The notes under the pieces are model-generated. The model had not been told where the DNA came from and did no database searches. It saw only the letters and a program-made list of their open reading frames with translations. DNA of 64,000 nucleotides from Spisula solida. Taxonomy: Eukaryota; Mollusca; Bivalvia; Venerida; Mactridae. Positions 12,901 to 25,600 of the stretch are shown one piece after another. Position 1 is the stretch's first letter. Every line of letters begins with the position of its first letter. Both the position numbers and the translations under genes were made by a program. The stretch lies in the NCBI GenBank assembly GCA_947247005.1, contig OX365955.1:47533822-47597821 (forward strand). Direction: 5' to 3'.

Positions 12901-15900
12901 CCCTAACCTACCCAAAGACCAGATAGAACCAGCAATATAACCCTAACCTGCCCAAAGACCAGACAGAACCAGCAATATAACCATAACCTGCCCAAAGACC
13001 AGACAGAACTAGCAATATAACCCTAACCTGCCCAAAGACCAGACAGAACTAGCAATATAACCCTAACCTGCCCAAAGACCAGATAGAACCAGCAATATAT
13101 CCCTAACCTGCCCAAAGACCAGACAGAACCAGCAATATAACCCTAACCTGCCCAAAGACCAGATAGAACCAGCAATATATCCCTAACCTGCCCAAAGACC
13201 AGACAGAACCAGCAATATAACCCTAACCGCACGAATCAGACACTTATTCGTTATTGTTACTGTAGCGAACAGACAATCTAAAACAACACAGAAACGGCAG
13301 CAGCGACTAGACACCCACACACGAGTCAGACATAGAACGAATGAAACATAACGGATACTAAGTATCTCAAGCAAGCCTATCAGGTCACCCCGCAATGAAT
13401 GACACAGTTGGTACTTTGAATCGTGCATGATTAACTACTAGTATAAAATGAGGTAATAATAAATGCTAACTACACCTCTATGTAATAACTTACCTCATCA
13501 AGTAGCATCTGTATAAGGTGATATTTCTCCTCACGTGGACTACAGATCACTATACGCTTCTGTTCCAGCAAGTGGACGTTCTTTAACACTTCTCTACACT
13601 TTGCCTTCATTTTCTGTTTATCTTGAAATCTAAGTGTATATGATATCGGGGATATATTATCTTCTACCATATGACGAGCAAGGTTCAAACATTCTGCAAG
13701 AAAAAGACAAATACATTTTGTACATGATTGCCTTCATTACGTAAGAAATATCCTTAGGTGTTGCAGTGATATAGTCCGGAGAATTTGATACGACTCTCGA
13801 CCTTCTATCAGCATAATAAACAGCTAATATGTTGTCTATATTTATAACACCGGTTGTATGTATTCATAAGCGTATCATGACGACGCTCGATATGTCATAC
13901 CAACACAAATCTAAAGATTTGCTCGCGGAAATGTACATATTCAAGACAAGAACCTTGTAACATATTCATGCAAAAAGGTCAGGAGCATGTCAAATTATCT
14001 GAGCTATACCTGTAAAGTCAGTTTTCTGTGTTCATGTTTGTATTATCATACATTCATAGTAACCCAAGGTCTCGGACAAACAACTGATTCAGACGAGAAT
14101 ATGCGGGACAAAGAGAATGCATGTTTACAGTGCCAGTCAGTTTGGCTTCTGATGTTGGGTAAACATTGTAACTATGTGAAGATTGCATGAGCGAGTAGAT
14201 ACTTGAGTTAACTTGAGGTAAGAGATGTGGCAACTTGTAAAACAATAAAGACATGCAAACTTTCAAATCACAAACTCATACTTTCTGATACCTAGCATGT
14301 ATTGTCAGGTACACTGAAACTATTTTTAACTATTGGCTGACCAATCAGTATTATCAACATAACCTACGGACGCCTACCAGAATTCGGATAGTCGAGCTCG
14401 CTCCCCAAAGAAGGATGCCTCCAAATCTCGACCACAGGAAAGAATAAATTCAAATCTGTTTCTAAACAAAATAATTAATTTAGAAAAGAACATTTTATTA
14501 GATAAATCCCTGCAAACATATGCCTGTTCAGAAAAGATACGTCGCCATTTGTATACAACTATAGTATTGCCAACATTCAACGGACAAATCTTTGTCACAA
14601 TCTGAAATTATCTATACTTAGAGTTATATTACCTTGATTTTCCTTCGGATTTTCTGGCATAATCATTACGGCACTTTCCCATTTTTTCTTTACAAAGACA
14701 TCTACAATTGCCATATTGAATTCGATCATTGGTGGTCGAACTTTGACAATGTTTTTCCATGTCACTGTAGATTCCACAAGACTAACATCTGACCAATCAA
14801 ATCCCATGTAGTCAGTGACGACATAAGGTATGTCCATATCGTCCAATATCATTGCAAGGTTCTGATAGAATGGACCAACGACCACGGATAACCCTAAATG
14901 ACGTTTAGTGTTTGCCTGCATATTGAGCGCTGAAGGGTAAATGTTAGAATGAAAGTTAAAACTTTTGATTTAATCATATTTTATTGTATGCATTTTTAAC
15001 AAAAGAACAAATTGTTTGCATGCATTAAACTAATTAGAATGAATAGAAGGATCGCCAGAGAAAGTTTACAATGTTACATTCGTTACAAAAGGATCGGGAT
15101 AATATTTAAAATAAATATTCTGCTTCTATGGTTACTATGTTAATGTTTCAACCACCGAAGTATTTTAAGCGCAACACCTGGTACATTTGTACTATGTTTA
15201 GACTCCGAACAGGGTTCCAGATTTCAAATCAATCACTTCTTAAATGATCAGGATAATAAAGATATGTGTCTAGTTGTTTAAACATCTGTACTTGTTTGCT
15301 CAACCCTCTTGTCTGTTCCGCAACCTCTGCTCGAACATCTGGGACCAGTTGCCCAATTGCTCACCTTTACTTGGGCTAATAGTAACTTGGCACTATATAT
15401 GTCTAATGACTCTACCTACCATCTTTAATTCTCTGTCTAATCTTGGTCCAGCCAGATTTCGGTAGGTCGAGTAAATCCTCTACGCTCAGTATTACACTGT
15501 GTGGTGTATTAAAACAATTACTGACATCAGCATTGGTTACTGTACTAAACTTGTCAAATGCTTTCTGTAACGGAGACTGTCCGGTCTTAGGACTTAGTAT
15601 TCCTGTAAAAAAGTTGTATTCATCTTGTGTATGTACTAACAGTAATAATACTAAAGATTTTATTTGATGTAATGCCATCCAACTAAAAGGCCACTTTTAC
15701 AGGTAATAAAATAATATGAGACATATAAACTTTATATTAACAACATCCATAAAGTAGCACAGTGTAGTCAAGTACTCAATGACCTGTTATGAGCACAACA
15801 AGTCAATGAAGCAAACACAAACAGACACTCTAAAATTATTGTGAAGTCACAGGTCCTTGAAGTAATGAAATCCTCTTCTGGCTTGCAGAGTGAGGTAGCC

Positions 15901-18361
15901 AGTTTTGGTGGGACAGAATGAGAGAGACATAAACAAACAGAATTGACAAAAAGAACATTTAGCATTTTATGCAGCATCACAAGATCACAACCTAACTAGG
16001 ACTTTTAATTCCAACGTCGAAATAATATTATTATATGGACTTGAAACCTAGCAATCACTGAATGTCTCCTACTAAAGCTCCTAGTGTTTATGTATTGTGC
16101 GTAAACCGAGAAACTCCATCAATAGACAGACACTACAGTGGAATCCCAAAGTAAAAGTAAGAATTGGGCGACCACGAAACCCCTGGAGACGAAATGTAGT
16201 GGCTGAAATAGCGAGAACAAGGCATATACATTGTTGATTAAACATTCTTGTTAGGCTAGCAGAGAACCGCCAGAGCTGGAGAAGTAGCATCAGTGACCTA
16301 AGGTCAACGCCGGAACAATATGCCTAAGAAAGTAGATATAAGTAAGTAAGAAGTCTCCCAAAGCATCACAGCCAGACATCCAAACTCAAGATTAATTTTG
16401 CTCAACCAAAGTCAGGGTTTCAAATCAATCTCAAGACAGAGCTTTAACAATTGTCGTACACACTATAAGGCTACTGATATAAGCACACAGAAAGCAGCAC
16501 GCAAAATAAATACTCGCATTGAAACTAACGTAACGAGAAGAGATAATGTTTGAGTTATTTAGTTACTTTGATAATGTCAACATTCCCTTTTATATATTTA
16601 TCTAAAACATCGATTTAAATTCGTGATATCTGCGTCTTTGACAATTTAGAATTTAAATACATTGATAATTTGCTCTGCTACTACATGTATTACAATACCT
16701 TTCATCTGTAGGAACTCTAACATGCGTTGTCATCATTGGTTCTTATTACAAAAACGAATTTTTTAAAATGCATTTATCGTCATTATATAATCACAGGATT
16801 GCATTGATTTACGCTTGACTTCATATATCTGAGCTATATCAATATCTAGTATTCTGGAAATAAGCATTTGGTTTTTTTATTCATCAGCTTCACCCTGCTA
16901 TTGCCAGCGTTTCGGATACAATTTCTACACGCTCCGTATACAACGTTTGAATGAGTACAGCAATCATATTGAGGTTATGGACCACAAACTATCAAATTTT
17001 AATCATTTGTACGGAAAACAATGTAAATCAGTTGAAATGTAGCTCGGCATGAAACGTCAAATATCAAATGGTTATTGATCAACAAAATAATTAATGAACA
17101 ACCGGACAGGAAAGTAACATTCAACGAGAAAATGAAACTAAACAGCTAAAAATCCTAGTTCAAAAGGCCGAAACTGCTAGGACAGAGGAGAGACAATAAG
17201 CATGAAAACTATAACCATGACAAGCAATCACAGAATGAATCATGAAAAAGACACGAACTTTTCCAATAAAAATTCGATGCCGCATACAACAGACGAATTC
17301 CTAATTGTTGTTTTACAACTTTGTGAACGTCATTGTCCTGCCTTTGATTTGATTTTATTATAATATTAAAAGAAACAAATACAAAAAGTAGTTTAGTTTT
17401 GTTTGTTCTGTTGTATGACTCGGTTCGGTGTGTTTTAGCGTGCTTTGCTGTCCCTGTCCGATATACTATTACATATATGACATATTTGCCTGTACGGACT
17501 GAACTCATCATGGATGTAACTAGATAGCCTATCTTTAATTATTTACACGACGACCAGTAATATGTATTATATTAATGTTGTAATCAATCATATACACGTA
17601 CTGTGTTATACTTGTACAAGTCGCTGTATAACATTTCATCGCACTGGGAGACTTGTCATGTGTACACTTGAGTCACTGCGTAGTTTGTGATTATTGTGCG
17701 CAGTTTATGGACTAACATTGACTTGAATAAATGTTTTTTTCACATTCGAGTTCACAGTGGTGGTGTTAAAGCTATGCCGGCTTAGAATTTGGACATTGCA
17801 CCTAAACAATTTAGAAAAAACAGTAATATGACGTAATAATATTGCGCAATATGACAAAAGAGTCTGTTTGCGTTTTTTTATCATGATTGAGGCAATCGAA
17901 CTCAAATTTCTCCGACAGTTGCCGCATGAGAGCTATGCTTATAGTTAATTTATAATAAAAACAGTCCATAAAATATCTCCTAACTACTTGTTCATGTTGC
18001 TTATGATTTATTTAACAAAACATTCAGAATGAATGGAATATTTATTTATGAAATGGCAAATACGATAGCATGAATTTGTATTGAATAACATTCTAATATT
18101 CATATAGCGTTTAATATTATCAAATACTTCTGGAAAAGGCTTTCAATGTTTTAAGTTAAAAACCTTCACAATTTCATTAAATCCGCTGTTTATATAACAG
18201 ATATAGTTTATAACAAATATTAAAAAACTGAGTGGAGAACAACTAAAATGGGAAAACTTACCAATGATAAAATCGTGTCTTGTACATTTAATGGCACCGT
18301 GTACTGTGTCAGACCACGTGATTATCGGTATAAGACACAGAAACGTTACTTTCCACATCAT
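3917..18361 (-). CDS. Ionotropic glutamate receptor subunit (AMPA/kainate-like), 12 exons, 868 aa
   Basis: Ligand-gated cation channel subunit of the plasma membrane. Exons, 5' to 3' on the minus strand: 18361-18262, 15602-15420, 14929-14633, 13693-13494, 12275-12219, 9989-9865, 9097-8971, 8622-8503, 8249-8082, 6197-5976, 5363-4552, 4112-3917. All junctions are GT-AG with matching phases (1,1,1,0,0,2,0,0,0,0,2), giving 2607 nt including the TAA at 3917-3919. Starting at MMWKVTFLCL gives a signal peptide. An upstream in-frame ATG at 18412 exists, but an acceptor-like TTTCAG just before 18361 suggests a 5'UTR intron. Residues about 35-455 are the amino-terminal domain. S1 begins at EEPFVM (460), with ligand Arg548. 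M1 is about 583-605. The pore loop reads WFSLGTLLMKGSDFSP (621-636). M3 carries YTANMAAF (659-666), S2 has Asp745 in FIFDSM, and M4 is about 832-851. Odd points: Met629-Lys630 replace the usual Gln-Gln at the Q/R site, and Asp745 replaces Glu. The subfamily and ligand are not resolved. The terminal TAA overlaps a donor-like GTAAGT, so a further 3' exon is possible. Confidence 0.93.
8645..8760. mobile_element. Diverged MITE-like fragment
   Basis: The stretch beginning AAGCCTACGTCCCATTGAAT and containing ATCGGCGATG and CCAATACCACCCGA closely resembles the left half of the element at 59159-59372. It lies in an intron of the minus-strand receptor. The right half, including the second terminal repeat, is not recognisable here, so this is a decayed or truncated copy. 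Confidence 0.5.
9187..9830. repeat. Dispersed repeat starting AGCTCACCTG, with internal duplication
   Basis: It opens with a small hairpin (CACCTGCCAC...GTGGCAAGGTG) followed by GTCCGTCGTCCGTC runs, a composition I associate with a common dispersed repeat of bivalve genomes. Inside, a block containing TTCGAAGTTGGGTCATGTGG and GGTCAAAAGGTCAAATAATA occurs twice, 133 bp apart (about 9340 and 9473). The 3' part holds copies of a 30 bp motif (GTTTCAGCAATAAAAAGG) also seen near 2890-2990. It sits in the intron between receptor exons 9989-9865 and 9097-8971. No coding capacity. Confidence 0.6.
10495..10572 (+). repeat. tRNA-like relic (probable SINE head)
   Basis: A good T-arm with B box GGTTCGATTCC (about 10547-10557) and a stem of about five pairs (CCGGG/CCTGG) follows an A-box-like TAGCCTCGTCTCTAGTGC. 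A clean acceptor stem and anticodon arm cannot be drawn, so this looks like the tRNA-derived head of a SINE and not a working tRNA gene. Confidence 0.4.
12827..13226. repeat. 40 bp minisatellite, 10 copies
   Basis: Ten head-to-tail copies of a 40 bp unit (start CCTGCCCAAAGACCAGACAG, end AATATAACCCTAA) begin every 40 bases from 12827. Copies differ at a few positions (ACAGAACC/ATAGAACC, CCCTAA/CCATAA). It lies in the intron between exons 13693-13494 and 12275-12219 of the minus-strand receptor. Unlike the arrays at 40204 and 61245, the unit does not match the neighbouring exon ends. Confidence 0.95.
16085..16340 (+). pseudogene. LINE reverse-transcriptase C-terminal relic
   Basis: In shifting plus-strand frames the sequence reads RIGRPRNPWRRNVVAEIART (about 16156) and AENRQSWRSSISDLRSTPEQ (about 16259). 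This has the GRPxxxWRR...W pattern typical of the C-terminal end of non-LTR retrotransposon polyproteins. A stop and frame breaks are present, and it ends in a short run of TAAG units (AGTAAGTAAG) as LINE tails often do. It sits in an intron of the minus-strand receptor. A dead fragment. Confidence 0.65.
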
Positions 18362-19071
18362 AGCTGAAATAACAGAAATAGAGTAATATACACTTAATCT
18401 CACTCCTAACACAACGACTTATTTTTTATTATTTTCCAACTGCTTATACATTAGTTATGGGATTTGGTTAAAAGTTGGCATATGAATACTAGTACAATGT
18501 AGATACATAATTACTTACTGAATATTTCTATACATTTTACCAAAAATCGATTATTGTAAGATGAAAATAATTTAAAATAGTAGTGAACATAGTATATTAA
18601 AAAGTCACAAAAATACACCATAAAATTATTACCAAGGTGGGTGTCAATTTTCTTAACAGTTTATAACACTAAAGTGATCGATAATAGAGTAATAGACGTT
18701 CTGGTCATTGAAGCTTAGTATATTGTATGTCCTTACATGTATTTTATTATATGTTTTATTTCATATCGAAAACGTAACTTCCTATGGAATGATGCTATAT
18801 CTGATTTTAAGCTCCATCATCATTAAAATGATAATAACTAAACTTAGATACACAAAGGTAGTCAATCGAAAGTCATCAAAACCCAGTAATCGTCATTTTG
18901 AACGGGGCAACTTTAGTAAATTTGTTTGTCTGTTGTTCTTTTTATGACTTTGGTGCTCACCTCTCCCCTGTCCGAGTTGTTATTATAGTTTTGTTGAAAA
19001 CAATTAAACATGATGTATGAAGTAATGTTAGTATTCAGACGTATCTATACATTTTGATTTAGTGAGATATG
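18362..19071. other. Region upstream of the minus-strand receptor start
   Basis: Non-coding AT-rich sequence between the two divergent receptor genes. An acceptor-like polypyrimidine-CAG ends immediately before the ATG at 18361, so a 5'UTR exon of the minus-strand gene may lie here, but no boundary could be fixed. No TATA element or other promoter motif stands out. Confidence 0.4.
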
Positions 19072-19640
19072 CAGGGTACCTGCAAACATAGAATACCTAA
19101 AATATGCTGACGACATAGCCATCCTATCCAGCATCAGATATCAGATTTACTCAACACACACGCCAACTCAACGGGCCTGAAGATAAATGCCACACAATCC
19201 CAAACCATGGGATGGAACACAAACAACAAGTAGAGAGAAAATGAACCGTCGTAGAGGGGGTAAAACAATTTGTATAACGGCTTGTATGTCAGGCAGGGTA
19301 AACGAAACTAATGATGATATTAAGAGACGTTAAGACCCCAAAAGATGAGCCTATCGTGAACTTAAGCCCATAGTTTTTTAAATGGAACAACAGAACTAAG
19401 CAGAAAACAAACAAGATTTTCCTCGCCAACGTTACATCTGTCCTATTTTGGGGGAAAAGAAACACGAAAGAAAAACTGATAAAAAAATACGAGACTGTAT
19501 CAGAAACATTATAAAACAAATACCAACAGAAACGCTGGAATGTCATTTGATTGGACACCTGAGAAAAGAAGAAAAATAGGCAGACCTATGGGAAGCTGGA
19601 AACAGACAGTAGAAAATGAAAGGAAGACCTGTTACTAGAA
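19072..19640 (+). pseudogene. LINE reverse-transcriptase relic with YADD motif
   Basis: Plus-strand reading gives EYLKYADDIAILSS (about 19088-19130), the catalytic YxDD box of a non-LTR reverse transcriptase. After frame breaks come GLKINATQSQTM, then GCMSGRVNETNDDI, and finally IGRPMGSWKQTVENE (from about 19576). The order of motifs matches the palm-to-C-terminus part of LINE polyproteins. Several frameshifts and stops make it non-functional. It is intergenic, between the two receptors, and the end resembles the relic at 16085-16340. Confidence 0.75.
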
Positions 19641-20283
19641 ACATGAGCAGCAGCAATAAGTACAGCACCAAACAAAGACAAATTTGGGGGGGGGGTCTCA
19701 TCCATATAAGTAGCCCTGTTCTCCACTCGAAGAGAACGAACTCAATCGAGCTACAGATGAAGTAGTTGGGTATTTTGCGCATTGTTGCATTGCTTTTGGT
19801 CGGACTGATCCCAACGAGCGAAACTGGATTATTTTTTTTATTTTTGTGGAACTGACCAACGCCAGTCCGTTTATGTTTTAATTCCAACAATAACAACATA
19901 GCAGTAACAATGAAATTGTCTTCTAATCTACAAGTACACCGTCAGTAATATTATGTCGAGAGAGATTAATATGTTAAGCTGTGGCATTAGTGTCATAAAT
20001 TAAATATGTGGCAATTGGATTATATTCCCTCAACCCAACAAGATAACCTATTAAAACAGCTCACATAGATTATTCGTACATACATTGCTCTGATGTACGT
20101 CATAATTCACAGCAACAGAATAACTCCCAATCTCCTTACATACCAATTTAATGTATTGCATAATTAACCAAAGCTTTTAAAGTGTTGATAACAAACTATA
20201 GTTCAAGTAATGTGTAAAAATATTAATATGATTAACTGTTGTAATCATGTCAACCATCTCGCCTTTTAATGAACTTCATATTA

Positions 20284-22660
20284 TGGAAGCCCTGGAGGGC
20301 ACTTTTGACTTATGACTTATGACTTGTGACTTATGACTTGTGACTTATAACTTGTGACTTGTGACTTAGGAGTTGTGACCAAACAAACTATAAATATATT
20401 TGCATGCTTTATTTTTCCCTTACGTGTAATAATAACGTGGACAAAAACGGATGATACGTGAATCGGATTTTTATATTTTCAGCAAGACAGGTAAGTCAGT
20501 TTTAGTTGTTTGATTAAATAACAATTGTTAACGGATTTACAATCATTATACTACAAAAGAGTTAGGTTTAAAATTCTTCTTTATCGATATATTATTGCAT
20601 ACAAAGTTTTTGATTATAATTTTAGCGTCACAATCCTGACGAATCTTTTGGTTAAGGGGAGGGAATAGAATGACCAGTTTAATTAAAATGTTTGTTTGTT
20701 TTTGCAGGTGGAGATAAATGAAATATATGTCGTGGAATCCTGAAAATATCTCTTGTGGAATATTGCATAAAAAGCTGTGAACAACTACTGTAATGGACAT
20801 AAATGCATAAACGCACAAGTTGAGCATAAATATTATTGTCTCGTTATGAACCTACATATACTCAAATGGAAGTTATGGTTGATATAGTCGACAGAGAAAT
20901 ACAAACCGATCTGGACTGAGTGACACAAAATAAGAATGTTTATGGTATAGGATCCCTAAGACCCTGTACCATGATAGAGTTCGACACCAAACCTTGATGA
21001 TATACATGTACTCCAATTGATTTTGAGATGTTGGAAGGGCGTGTGTTTAATTCCAAACAGAAGTTCACCAATTTACAGCATATGCCATGATTTAAAATAT
21101 TTGTATAACTAAGTATGGCATGTTGTTAGTCCGAAGTCGGTATTGTTATGCCGAGCCACTTTAGTATATTAATTTCATGTGTATGTTGCTCTATTAATTT
21201 TGACAAGTATGTCTAAGGCTTCGTTTATTCGTATAGTAAAGCACTAATATGGTTATAACGTCTGGTTTATTTCTGCATTTCAATTAAGATTTTGATTTGT
21301 GACCAGAGACTTGTGACTTGTGACTTGAGACTTGTGACTTGTGACTTGTGACTTGTGACTTGAGACTTGTGACTTGTGACTTGAGACTTATAACTTGTGA
21401 CTTGTGACTTGTGACTTGAGACTTGTGACTTGTGACTTGAGACTTATAACTTGTGACTTGTAACTTATGACGTGTAAAATGTGAAATACATTCTACCTTT
21501 GATAAAATTATAGACAGCAAAATATATCATAATAAGTGTTATTATAATCAATGTTGTAATTTAATATGAGTTTGTTATCCTTCGTTTGTTATCAGTATAC
21601 ATTGAAGCCAAACTCTTGGAATGATATTTATTCATGAAATTGACAGTGTTTTTGGTCTTTGCTAAATATATTGTATACAGAGTTTACACAAATGCAGTTG
21701 TAAATGATGAACGGTAGACAAAAACACATTTGCAAATGACAACTTTGAGTCTGTTGCAATACATGTATTTCAAAACATGACAAAATGGCGTATTATTTCT
21801 AAACATTTCTGTCCGACAATTACATCTATGAAATTAAACGTATACGGATACTATAAAGCTATCCTGAAAAGCTTAGTTCGTAGGCGCCATAAATGTAAAT
21901 GTATTGATATCCACTACTTGGAATTGTCCGCAAAACCTTATAATGTTCTACTTCACCATTATGTTACATAACACAATCACATTCAAAATCTATTCTAGCC
22001 CATAGTGTCACAATTGCCAAGTTTACATTTGAGCCGGTTGCTTTGCTGCGTTTAAAGACTATATAGGTAAATCGATTTGCCCCGCCACATCATTTGTCGA
22101 ACCAAACGCACCGAACAAACACACACAGCACGGATATTCCAGTTTCTTCACCTGGAAAAATGTAGAAGAACATATAATTCTTATTACTTAAACAAAACTT
22201 AAAATATAATTCATTGCATCATGTATGATCCGAACTATCTGTTTCAAATGAGACGCAAATATAATAGCGAAAAGGAAGCAAACCATTATAATTCTGTATG
22301 CACATGTACACGCATAGAACACAACTATACCATGTGACATTATGCTATTACATGAACGGTATTTTAGTTAATGGTCTTAATAACGGTTCGATGACTTCAA
22401 CAATGACGATTTCATTCAAACAAAACTAATGCCAACTTACCTGACTCACTATAGACTATCATCAGGTAATTCCTATTCAGACAACATCCTTCACCATCCA
22501 CGCTGCCCAAGGAAGTGCGCGCAGATTTATTTATAGAATGTAAGTCACAAGTCATAAGTCACAAGTCACAAGTCACAAGTCATAAGTCACAAGTTCTAAG
22601 TCACAAGTCATAAGTCACAAGTCCCAACACCTAAGTCAAAAGTGCCCTCCAGGGCTTCCA
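20284..22660. mobile_element. 2.4 kb non-autonomous element with TIRs that run into tandem repeats
   Basis: The left end (20284-20312, starting TGGAAGCCCTGGAGGGCAC) is an exact inverted copy of the right end (22632-22660), 29 of 29 bases, and both are flanked by TA, fitting a TA target-site duplication. Inside each terminus the inverted repeat continues as a short tandem array of GACTTGTGACTTAT-type units (20306-20375 and 22541-22640, inverted). A third block of the same units lies inside at about 21296-21475. No transposase-like frame is visible, so it would need an enzyme in trans. It lies between the two receptor genes. Confidence 0.8.
21296..21475. repeat. Internal GACTTGTGACTT tandem array
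   Basis: About 20 short units alternate TGTGACT and TGAGACT, in the same orientation as the left terminus of the surrounding element. The open frame read on the minus strand (repeating SHKSQV) is an artefact of the repeat. Confidence 0.85.
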
Positions 22661-25600
22661 TATAATCTAGTTAATGAATTGTGTACAGTGTGTTATGATC
22701 GTAATGTTAGAAACTCCGGTATAACATATGTCACCAGGAAACGTCAGATTGAATATTTATGAAATGTTTTATTACAAATGACACTTAAATTAATAACTTT
22801 AAATTACGATCTTGCAGTTAGATTAAAACGTGGCTGCGCAGCGGGCCTAATTTCACTTGAGATGGCGATCAGGGGTTAAATAAATAATGTAAAATATATT
22901 TTAGCGTCAGATTTATTGAAGCAATCAGCCCATGCAGCCAGAGGAAAGACATTTGCAATATAACATTATGATGTGGAATTTTAAATTTTAAAAATATTTA
23001 ATAAGACTAATACATTATAAACCATTTGAAAGATATTTTCCGGTAATTGCTATTAATCCTCATCAATGACTTCAATAAATGATTTATATAAAGTTCATAA
23101 AAAATAATTATCTCATGTCTAGGAGCTTAAGGTGAGCATTTAATTTTCAGTACACAACTAGTGTTTTTTTGAATGACGTTAGTATATTCTTCAGTATACT
23201 TACGGGACAAAAATGACAAAATTGCGTCGTAAAATATTCAAATTGCAAGTATCGTTCAATGAAACCCGTTACCATACGCCTTTAATAAACGCAAACGCAT
23301 TTTAAATGATGTGCACACATGTCAATAAAGCGCTTTAAAATAGTCCCAAAATGTATTTTTTTCAAGAAACTAGCAGTCATCATATTCTGTCCGTGGGAGT
23401 CTTGTTAACTTGTCTGAAACAATCTACAAATTCGTATATATTCGCTTCTTTGTACAAAATTATAAAACACGTTCAGAACAAGCAAGGTTGCTGAATAATT
23501 GGAATGTACGACAACTAACCGACACGCGGCATTTTAATATTATATATTTCCGGTATGTAATGTATCATTAAGTTTTCAATTACACTTTCTCCGCAGCTTT
23601 GTCGCTTTCCCTGATTGACTCTGACCGACTTTTGTACGCTATAAGCACACACAAGTAGGCAGCTGCACGGTTGAATATTTCCATTAGACACAGAGTGCAT
23701 ACTAGAACGTTCAAAGCAAAAATGAATTAAAAGAAGCGCCGATTACAAAGACGGTGCACTGCAGCAACATGCTACTAATGTATGGAACTAGAGGTAATTC
23801 ATGACACGTGGAGCAATCCTAACAATGTTAGGGAAATTTAACGTCTCACAACGGAAGATTTACAATACTGTAACACTTTCAATGTCTTAAAACAATTGAC
23901 ATGCTGTTTATGACCGGTTGCACAAACAGAGAGACATGTTAAATCGAAGGATATGGCAATCGAACCACGCAACTATACAGTGTTTGATACAAAGTCCTGT
24001 AGATTATATGAACATATGATATATCATTTTGGCAATGTATTAACGACACATTTATTTTAGCACACGCACACTAACGGAAAAAAAATGAGGTCGATCCTTA
24101 CGTGTGTCGGTATGTCAGTCCATCCGCCCGTCTGTCTGTTTTTGGTTGTACTGGTTAAAAAAGTAAACTCATGAAAGCTTGCTAGACAGATTGTGATATG
24201 TCGTTTGTTTTTTCTCGTACGTTCTTTTTTGTGAGTATTGGTGAGAAGAGCGAAATCTAGGTTTTCTAACTGAGATCGAAGTTGTGATTTTGTACCACTT
24301 GATGTTTCCTTCCGTTGTTTGTCTCATCACCCAGTCAATGATTAAGTTGAAAAGTACAGAATACTTCACACACTCTGTCTTACAATTGTTTTTATTTAAT
24401 GGAAAAGTTTGCTGTTGATAACATAACCAGTGAAATTCTTGAAAAAACTTTGTATTACTTCGGTGATTTCTTGATGTATGATTGTTTGCCTTTCTTTAAC
24501 GTTATTATAATTCGTAGGGCGAATATTTTATATGTGCATCCCGTGCCTCTTCTAAATCATGCTTGCTCTTGTCACAGTCGTTAATTGATGTCACCTGATA
24601 ATCTCAGTATAGTTATCTTGCAGAGCTTTTTAATGTAAATTGACAGAAGTGTACCAAGGCATTTTGTACTATCAACCAATGTATCTTTTGGAAATTGTTA
24701 TGATTGTTCCTTTCAAACTATTGTCCATGCCATGTTACCTTGGTTAGAGGTTGTAAAATAGCTGCAGCAAGTTCTATGTAAGCTTTGAATAACACAGAAT
24801 TTGATTATATTAGCTTATTGATGGCATTAATTTTTTCCTTTTTGTGGTGCATGTGTTTCTATTTGAATTTTTAATTATAGTAGTACGACTGTTTCTGAAT
24901 AGGTGGCCTTTTCAGAACTTCTTTAAAAGTGTTTAGCCGGGACTTTATGTCCCTATTGCGTTAATTTGAGCTGGTGACTCTATCCTGTATTGTACTTTAG
25001 GTTTTGCCAGTTTTCAATTTAAATTATTGATTTTGGACATTGAACATTAACGTTTGGCTCATTGGTTGTTTTGATTTTTTAAAAACTAAATACTATCACA
25101 CATATTAACTTAAAACGCAATATAATAGTTATTACAAGAAGTGTTATAATGATAAGAGGGAATTGCTCATACAGTTGTGTGTATTAATTCCTCGTTTTCT
25201 TTCTCCACCATGTAGGTGGGCATTTTAAACATGTAGCTACTTCACCAAAATAGCGTATGGTTATCATCAACAAGTTCTAAAACATTAAAACATAATTTGT
25301 ATGATAAAAAGTTTAGAAATGAAATAACTGTATAATAACACAATCTGTTCCCTCAATATAACACTAGATCTAGCTAGACTCTTTAACAAAATACATTTTT
25401 GTTAGAATTAAACTACTGAGATTATGGCTATAGTTTTCTTATGGTTGTCATAGTATGATACTTCTGCGACAAGGTCGCAATGTTTGGGTAAAAATCATCA
25501 CTACTGTTACATTCTAACTTTACTTGGGTGTTAAAAGTAGTTCAGTGTCGCTACCCATATTCAGGGTTAGCCAATTCAAGGAACTGTCCAAATTTGATTG

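Noticed and set aside
12827..13226. Telomere-like array
   Set aside because: CCCTAA occurs once per 40 bp unit and never as consecutive hexamers, so it is an ordinary minisatellite.
21284..21520. 78-codon minus-strand open frame (SHKSQV repeats)
   Set aside because: Produced by the GACTTGTGACTT tandem array inside the mobile element.
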